6,883 nt of DNA, taken from Oscillospiraceae bacterium. Its GTDB lineage: Bacteria; Bacillota; Clostridia; Oscillospirales; UBA929. Shown here piece after piece: positions 1 through 4,517 of the stretch. The translations under genes and the position numbers were made by a program. The notes under the pieces are model-generated. The model was given only the letters and a program-made list of their open reading frames with translations. It was not told the DNA's origin and made no database searches. How positions within the stretch are numbered: the first letter of the stretch is position 1; each line of letters starts with the position of its first letter. The stretch is taken from contig WRLW01000079.1 of the NCBI GenBank assembly GCA_009777435.1, positions 1 through 6,883 of the forward strand, in the 5' to 3' direction.

Positions 1-1
1 C

Positions 2-190
2 CTGTGCGTCGTGGCGGACGCCGACGATAAAGAAAGCGTCGAGCATATGATATACCTCGACGCCGAATGTGATATTTCATACAACCTGCTGCTGTACACT
101 CCTGACGAGTGGGCGGAGCTAACGCTCGACCCGCAGAGCTACGCGAGCCGCATCGTGCAAAAGGGCACGGTCGTCTATGAGCGGCTATAG
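2..190 (+). CDS. MNT-type nucleotidyltransferase, C-terminal fragment (5' end outside window)
   Basis: An open frame enters from the left edge and ends at TAG 188-190, giving 62 residues. They contain an acidic stretch (ADADDKESVEH), a hydrophobic strand (YNLLLYTPDEWAEL) and the ending QKGTVVYERL. This pattern (beta strand, 'DEW', then a helix ending in 'I..G..VYE') is what I know from the C-terminus of small MNT-family nucleotidyltransferases, which often sit directly before a HEPN gene. The catalytic GSxxxG...SDxD motif would lie upstream of the window, so neither activity nor integrity can be judged. MNT proteins are soluble; some transfer AMP to their HEPN partner. The gene overlaps the next by 14 bases, which suggests translational coupling. 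The family call rests on the neighbour as much as on this sequence. Confidence 0.6.
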   Translation: MCVVADADDKESVEHMIYLDAECDISYNLLLYTPDEWAELTLDPQSYASRIVQKGTVVYERL

Positions 191-608
191 ATACGGCGGC
201 GGGCATAACCCGCATGATTCACGCAGATACATGGATTGGCTGGCGCGCGCCAAAACCGACATAGACACCATGAGCCTGCTGATAGAACACGGCGGCGACC
301 CCGCGACGGCCATTTTCCACGGCCATCAGGCCATGGAAAAGTCGTTTAAGGGATATCTGCTGTTCGCCGCCCGCCAGCACGCGGACGGCCACAACCTGAC
401 ATGGCTGTGCCGTCAGGCGCTCAAGATAGACGGGGCGTTCGCTATGTTCCTGCCCGACTGCGCGCGCATGTCGCGCAGCTATATCGAGACGCGCTATCCG
501 ACGGACTTGCCGCTCCGTATCGACGTCCGCCAGCCGGACGCCGTGATGTCCGTGGCCCAAAAGCTTTACGGCCATATAATATCACGGGTGACGCCGGAGC
601 TTACTTAG
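177..608 (+). CDS. HEPN domain protein (COG2250-like), partner of the upstream MNT protein
   Basis: A complete 143-residue soluble, mostly helical protein. Visible HEPN landmarks are an opening helix (DWLARAKTDIDTM, residues 20-32), the core FHGHQAMEKSFKGYL (47-61, the usual 'H.QA.EK.LKG.L' signature), GHNL (71-74, matching the common 'TH.L') and YIETRYP (102-108). These fit the HEPN family (PF05168/COG2250). HepT-type toxins carry R-X4-6-H as their RNase site. Here R97 and R100 are not followed by a histidine at that spacing, so RNase activity cannot be assumed. The ATG at 177 lies inside the MNT reading frame; an AAAAGGG stretch (about 158-164) is a weak, rather distant ribosome site. A later in-frame ATG (codon 19) just before the first helix is an alternative start. 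The last 8 bases overlap the 3' end of the opposing kinase gene. Function is unassigned: possibly a toxin-antitoxin or nucleotide-binding pair. Confidence 0.8.
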   Translation: MSGYRYGGGHNPHDSRRYMDWLARAKTDIDTMSLLIEHGGDPATAIFHGHQAMEKSFKGYLLFAARQHADGHNLTWLCRQALKIDGAFAMFLPDCARMSRSYIETRYPTDLPLRIDVRQPDAVMSVAQKLYGHIISRVTPELT

Positions 609-3600
609 GCGATAAGAACTTGCGCAGCTTCTCTATAACGTTTGATATATCAAGCGGCTTGCCGATGTGGTCGTTCATGCCCGACTCGAGGCAGTCGGTG
701 ATGTCGTCCTTAAAGACGTTCGCGGTCATCGCGATTATGGGCAGTTCTCCGTAATACGGCGAGGGCAGGGCGCGTATGCGCTTTGTCGCCTCAAGACCGT
801 CCATTATCGGCATCTGCACGTCCATGAACACCAAATCGTATTTGCCGGGCGACGCCTCGACTATGTTGAGGGCGTCTTTTCCGTTTTCGGCGCAGTCTAT
901 TATCAGCCCCGTATCGTCTAACAGCGATATAAGTATCTCGCGGTTTATATCCAGATCCTCGGCGAGAAGTATCCGCTTGCCCGTGAACTCATTGTCCGAG
1001 GTATCGGACTCTCCTCTGTGCGCGCCCGTTATGCCCAGACACATGTTAATGCAGTCGATTACGCTGGAGGCGAGCAGCGGCTTTGTCAGGTGCTTGTCAA
1101 CGCCCGCCGTGATGGCTTCCTCGCGGATATCCGCCCATGACGCCGACGAGATCATGGTCACAACCGACATCCTGTCCATTTCGCGCGCCTTTATCCGTCT
1201 TGTCAGCTCGATACCGTCCATGAAAGGTATGTGCCAGTCGATGAAGTATATGTCGAACTCCCCATGCTCTTCTATCAGGCTGTACGCATCAAGACCGTCG
1301 GACGCCGTTTCGCACTGAACGGAAAGGCTGCTGAACAGGCGCTTGAAATACTCAAGGACGCCTTCGTCGTCGTCAACCACCAAAATGCGGAGCGTTTCCC
1401 AGTTGACGCCCGGATCGAGCAGCGAATGAAGATTCTTGCGGCTGCGCGGCAGCTTAACCGTGAATATGAACCGCGAACCCTTCTCAAGCTCCGACTCGAC
1501 ACGGATGCCGCCGCCCATAAGCTCGGTGATGCGCTTTGAAATGGCAAGCCCAAGCCCGGTGCCGCCGAACTTGCGGCTTGTGCCGCTCTCCGCCTGCCCA
1601 AACGCCTGAAAAAGCTTTAGCTGCTGTTCGGGCGATATGCCTATACCGCTGTCGGAGACCTCGATACGCACCTCGCAGATCCCGTCCTCCTCGCCGGCCA
1701 AGCTCGCCGCGAGGTTGATATGACCTCCGTCGGGCGTGAATTTAACGGCGTTTGACAGCAGGTTTGTAACGACTTGGGACAACCGCTGGTCGTCGCCTAT
1801 GACAAAGGGCGGTATTTTATGGTCAACGCTCATGCTGAACCGGTGCCGTTTTTCCTCAATGCGGAAATTGATGACCGCGACCACCTTTTGCAGCATCCGC
1901 TCAAAATCGAACTCAACAGGCGATAACTCAAGCTTGTTGGCCTCGATTTTTGACATGTCCAGCACGTCGTCTATCACGCCGAGCAGATGCAGCGACGCGT
2001 CCTCGACCTTTTCCAGAGCGTAGTCCTTGCGGGTTATGTCCTTCGAGCTCTTTCCGATAGAAGTCATGCCGATTATGGCGTTCAGCGGCGTGCGCATTTC
2101 GTGGCTCATGTTGGACAGGAACTCGCTTTTGGCCTTGCTCGCGGCGGTCATGCGCTCAAGCGCCGCAGTTAGCCTCGTGTTATAAATATCGCGCATAATA
2201 GCGTTTGAGATCATGCTCGCGCCCGTCGCCACAAAGCCTTTTTCGTCCTCCGTCCACGAGCGCGGCGCGTTGCACTGCTCAACGCTTATGATACCCCACA
2301 GCATCCCCTCGATGTAGATGGGCGACCATATGTACCCGCCTATATCCATGTCGGCGAGCGCGCGGCTCGGCTTGTGGGGGCTGTACATGGCGTTGTTGCA
2401 GACGATGGTCGGTATAAGTATGCTTTCGGGCAGCTCGGGCGGGAAATTTCCGGTGACAAGATGCGCCAGCTTGGATGACCGCGAGGCAAAATCGGGGGCG
2501 CCGGCGGCGCGCCACATACACTCAACGCGCAGCGAGTCGTTTTCGTAGTCTATCGACAGTATAACTGCCCTTGACGCGTTCATGTACTGCCCGAGCTTCA
2601 AGAGCGCGGAGAGTATGAGATCCTTTATGCCTTCCTTGTCGCTCAGGATCTTCGCTATATCGGCCAGCACCTCCTGCTGCTCAAGGCGCACCGCGAGCAG
2701 CTCGCCGTGTTCGCGTATGCTCTCCATAATCTTTTTGATGTTGCGCATGTCGTACTTAAACGACGCTATGTATTTCTCACCTTTGTATACCAGCGGGGTC
2801 AATGCGTTTTCCATGGGTATAAGCTCCCCGTCGAGGGACATATGCAGCCATTCGTAAACGATTTGCTTTTGGTCGTGATTCATAGCCCTTATCGTGTTGG
2901 CTTTCTCCGCGGAGCTTTGCCCGTCGGGCTGGAACTCAGGTGAAAAGTGCTTCCAATAGTTATCTAAAAAGTATTGCTTGTCGGGACACGCGAAAATGCG
3001 CAGCGCCGCGGCGTTGCAATTCAGCACGCGCAGGTCGTCGCTGAACAGCAGATAGGCAAACGGGCTTGCCTCGGTAATTTTATCCGCCAGATTTTCGGCC
3101 TCGATTATTTCGCTTTCCATATTCAGGCGTATGATGGTATTGACGCACAAAAACGACGCCGAACGCATTATTTCGATATCGTTGCCGCTGAAATAGCGCT
3201 CGCTGTGATGATCCTCAAAAAGCACGAATCCCCAGAAAGCGCCGGCGTTGAACACAGGCGTTACGAATACCGACACGGCGGCGGGCGATTGCAGCATGGC
3301 GGTCTCGGGCAGCAGCTTGACGGGGCTGTTTATAAAGCCGCCGCTTGATAAGACCTGCTCCCAGCGTGGCGCGAACCGGGCATACGAGACGTCGCCCCAT
3401 TCCGGCAGCGGCGCGGCCGCGCCGCCCGATTCCCTGTTCCAGCAGTAAATCTGTCCGGTGTGCAGGCCGTCGGGCATAGAGAAATTGCGCCAGACCGACA
3501 GGTGGTCTAAACCAAACATGCCGATGATGGGCGCCATGCCCGCGGTCATCATGTCCCCGAAGGTCACTTGACCCTGGGACAGGAAGGTGATGGCCGTTTC

Positions 3601-4263
3601 GTTGAGCGCGTCCAGCATTTTTCCCCGGCGCGTGAGCGCCACGATGGCGTCGCAAGCGTTTTCGGTCGTTTCCGCGCGAATAAAGGCGTTTGCGCATATG
3701 CGCGCCGCCGAAAGCAGTAAATCAACGTGCATTAAATTATAACGCCGCTCGTTGGTATAATTTTCAAATGTGACGATACCCCAAAGCCGGTCGTTGGTGT
3801 GAACGGGGGCCATAAGTATCGACTTTGTGCCAAACTTGCCCAAGAATGCCCGCTCGGATTCGGACATGCCGCTGAAATGCCTTATTATATGTTTGTTCTT
3901 TGACAATATGGCGAACCAGTCCGTTACGGCCTGATTGGCGGGCAATATTTTAAGGTCGTCGCTGAGCGGGGCGGTTCCGCCCTTGGCCCTGTCCCAGAGA
4001 TACGCCTGACCAAGGCGTTTTTCGCCGCCGACATCCAAAAGGCGGTAAATGACTATGCGGTCAATAGCCGCCGCGTCGGCTACAGGGGTCAAACCGCTCG
4101 ACATAACCTCGTCAAAGGTTTTTTCGCCGGTTGAGGTAATAATATCAAGTGATTTATTCAAAGCATCGACAATACGCCGTTCGGACGCGTTGAGCGCCGA
4201 GCGGGAACGATTATGGCGGTTAGGCAAAACCATGCCGGTACTCTTTCTTTTTCCTCTTCTCAT
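601..4263 (-). CDS. Soluble hybrid histidine kinase, GAF-GAF-PAS-GAF-HisKA-HATPase-REC-REC
   Basis: A cytoplasmic sensor kinase of 1220 residues from the chosen start, with no signal peptide or membrane helix. Domains in order: GAF1 (about 24-199), GAF2 (206-382), PAS (389-509), a coiled linker, GAF3 (524-694), HisKA (709-779) with phospho-acceptor H721 in SNMSHEMRTPLN, and HATPase (824-939). The HATPase has the N box (N834, N838), G1 DSGIGI (871-876), F box FQAFGQAE and G2 GGTGLGLA. REC1 (957-1074) has D1009, K1061 and the acidic residues D964-966. REC2 (1095-1218) has E1102/D1103, D1148, T1180 and K1202. All key residues are present. Expected chemistry is ATP-dependent autophosphorylation of H721 and transfer to the receiver aspartates. 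No HPt or DNA-binding domain follows, so the next relay partner is elsewhere. An in-frame ATG at 4281 would add six residues but has no ribosome site; the ATG at 4263 sits five bases after a run of seven G. The GAF ligand is unknown. Confidence 0.93.
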   Translation of the reverse strand: MRRGKRKSTGMVLPNRHNRSRSALNASERRIVDALNKSLDIITSTGEKTFDEVMSSGLTPVADAAAIDRIVIYRLLDVGGEKRLGQAYLWDRAKGGTAPLSDDLKILPANQAVTDWFAILSKNKHIIRHFSGMSESERAFLGKFGTKSILMAPVHTNDRLWGIVTFENYTNERRYNLMHVDLLLSAARICANAFIRAETTENACDAIVALTRRGKMLDALNETAITFLSQGQVTFGDMMTAGMAPIIGMFGLDHLSVWRNFSMPDGLHTGQIYCWNRESGGAAAPLPEWGDVSYARFAPRWEQVLSSGGFINSPVKLLPETAMLQSPAAVSVFVTPVFNAGAFWGFVLFEDHHSERYFSGNDIEIMRSASFLCVNTIIRLNMESEIIEAENLADKITEASPFAYLLFSDDLRVLNCNAAALRIFACPDKQYFLDNYWKHFSPEFQPDGQSSAEKANTIRAMNHDQKQIVYEWLHMSLDGELIPMENALTPLVYKGEKYIASFKYDMRNIKKIMESIREHGELLAVRLEQQEVLADIAKILSDKEGIKDLILSALLKLGQYMNASRAVILSIDYENDSLRVECMWRAAGAPDFASRSSKLAHLVTGNFPPELPESILIPTIVCNNAMYSPHKPSRALADMDIGGYIWSPIYIEGMLWGIISVEQCNAPRSWTEDEKGFVATGASMISNAIMRDIYNTRLTAALERMTAASKAKSEFLSNMSHEMRTPLNAIIGMTSIGKSSKDITRKDYALEKVEDASLHLLGVIDDVLDMSKIEANKLELSPVEFDFERMLQKVVAVINFRIEEKRHRFSMSVDHKIPPFVIGDDQRLSQVVTNLLSNAVKFTPDGGHINLAASLAGEEDGICEVRIEVSDSGIGISPEQQLKLFQAFGQAESGTSRKFGGTGLGLAISKRITELMGGGIRVESELEKGSRFIFTVKLPRSRKNLHSLLDPGVNWETLRILVVDDDEGVLEYFKRLFSSLSVQCETASDGLDAYSLIEEHGEFDIYFIDWHIPFMDGIELTRRIKAREMDRMSVVTMISSASWADIREEAITAGVDKHLTKPLLASSVIDCINMCLGITGAHRGESDTSDNEFTGKRILLAEDLDINREILISLLDDTGLIIDCAENGKDALNIVEASPGKYDLVFMDVQMPIMDGLEATKRIRALPSPYYGELPIIAMTANVFKDDITDCLESGMNDHIGKPLDISNVIEKLRKFLSPK

Positions 4264-4268
4264 ATACG

Positions 4269-4275
4269 CCCCCCC
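4269..4275 (-). promoter_or_regulatory. G-run ribosome binding site that decides the kinase start
   Basis: On the minus strand seven consecutive G residues end five bases before the ATG at 4263. GGGGG can pair with the CCUCC anti-Shine-Dalgarno through G-C and one G-U pair. The upstream ATG at 4281 is preceded only by pyrimidine-rich sequence (CTCTATTTCGTTGT), so this tract argues for the start at 4263. If translation began at 4281 instead, the tract would be coding. Confidence 0.55.
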
Positions 4276-4313
4276 AGCCATACAACGAAATAGAGACAGA
4301 AACCGTATGAGCT

Positions 4314-4342
4314 ATTATATATCCAGACAGGTCAAAAAGCAA
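4314..4342 (-). promoter_or_regulatory. Candidate sigma-A promoter for the hybrid kinase gene
   Basis: On the minus strand a perfect -10 TATAAT (4319 down to 4314) lies 17 bases after TTGCTT (4342 down to 4337), a weak -35 matching three of six consensus bases. The transcript would begin near 4307, giving a leader of about 44 bases before the ATG at 4263. The -10 and spacing are good and the -35 is poor, so an activator may be needed; that last point is inference. Confidence 0.5.
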
Positions 4343-4434
4343 GCATATAAAAATACATTGTATAATAAACCGCTGTGAAGCACCCGCCGCGGACGGCCAT
4401 TGAAGGGACGATTATTTTTTACCCGGCTCCGCGC

Positions 4435-4464
4435 TTGCCAAAACCCGTACAAGCCTGATATAAT
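4435..4464 (+). promoter_or_regulatory. Sigma-A promoter for the SBP-GAF sensor gene
   Basis: TTGCCA (4435-4440, five of six consensus bases) is followed after 18 bases by a perfect TATAAT (4459-4464). A TG one base upstream of the hexamer (4456-4457) makes an extended -10. Transcription would start near 4471, giving a leader of about 47 bases to the TTG at 4518. This is the strongest promoter-like sequence in the window and is correctly placed and oriented. Confidence 0.75.
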
Positions 4465-4486
4465 AAACTGGGACTGTGTGTTGGAG

Positions 4487-4501
4487 TGTCGGGAATCGAC
4501 A
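4487..4501 (+). repeat. Perfect 5-bp inverted repeat with 5-base loop in the sensor leader
   Basis: TGTCG (4487-4491) and CGACA (4497-4501) are perfect complements around GGAAT. The element lies inside the predicted 5' leader, four bases before the GGAGG ribosome site. It could be a short RNA hairpin or a protein-binding dyad. A 5-bp arm is short enough to arise by chance, so function is unproven. I see no T-run after it, so it is not an intrinsic terminator. Confidence 0.4.
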
Positions 4502-4505
4502 GACT

Positions 4506-4510
4506 GGAGG
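4506..4510 (+). promoter_or_regulatory. GGAGG ribosome binding site pointing to a TTG start
   Basis: GGAGG is a perfect Shine-Dalgarno core. It ends one base before the ATG at 4512, too close to serve it well, but seven bases before the in-frame TTG at 4518, which is ideal spacing. This favours TTG as the true start; the difference is only two residues. Confidence 0.65.
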
Positions 4511-4517
4511 AATGGGT

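Noticed and set aside
177..608. Calling the MNT/HEPN pair a HepT/MntA toxin-antitoxin system
   Set aside because: The RNase motif is not present in the HEPN protein and the catalytic half of the MNT is outside the window, so the assignment is not supported.
776..1318. Plus-strand open frame of 180 codons antisense to the receiver domains
   Set aside because: It is the complement of well-conserved REC1/REC2 coding sequence, is Ser/Arg-rich without a domain, and has no ribosome site that I can see.
3215..3697. Minus-strand open frame of 160 codons inside the kinase gene
   Set aside because: It lies in another frame over the GAF2 coding region, has an arginine-rich low-quality composition and no recognisable domain; a shadow of the kinase gene.
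4314..4335. Minus-strand TTGACC (4335 down to 4330) as the -35 for the kinase promoter
   Set aside because: It is a better -35 match, but only 10 bases separate it from TATAAT (4319-4314), too short for sigma-A. No other good -10 lies at 16-18 bases.
4391..4420. GC-rich stretch followed by TTTTTT as an intrinsic terminator
   Set aside because: No stable inverted repeat precedes the T-run, and no gene ends into it.
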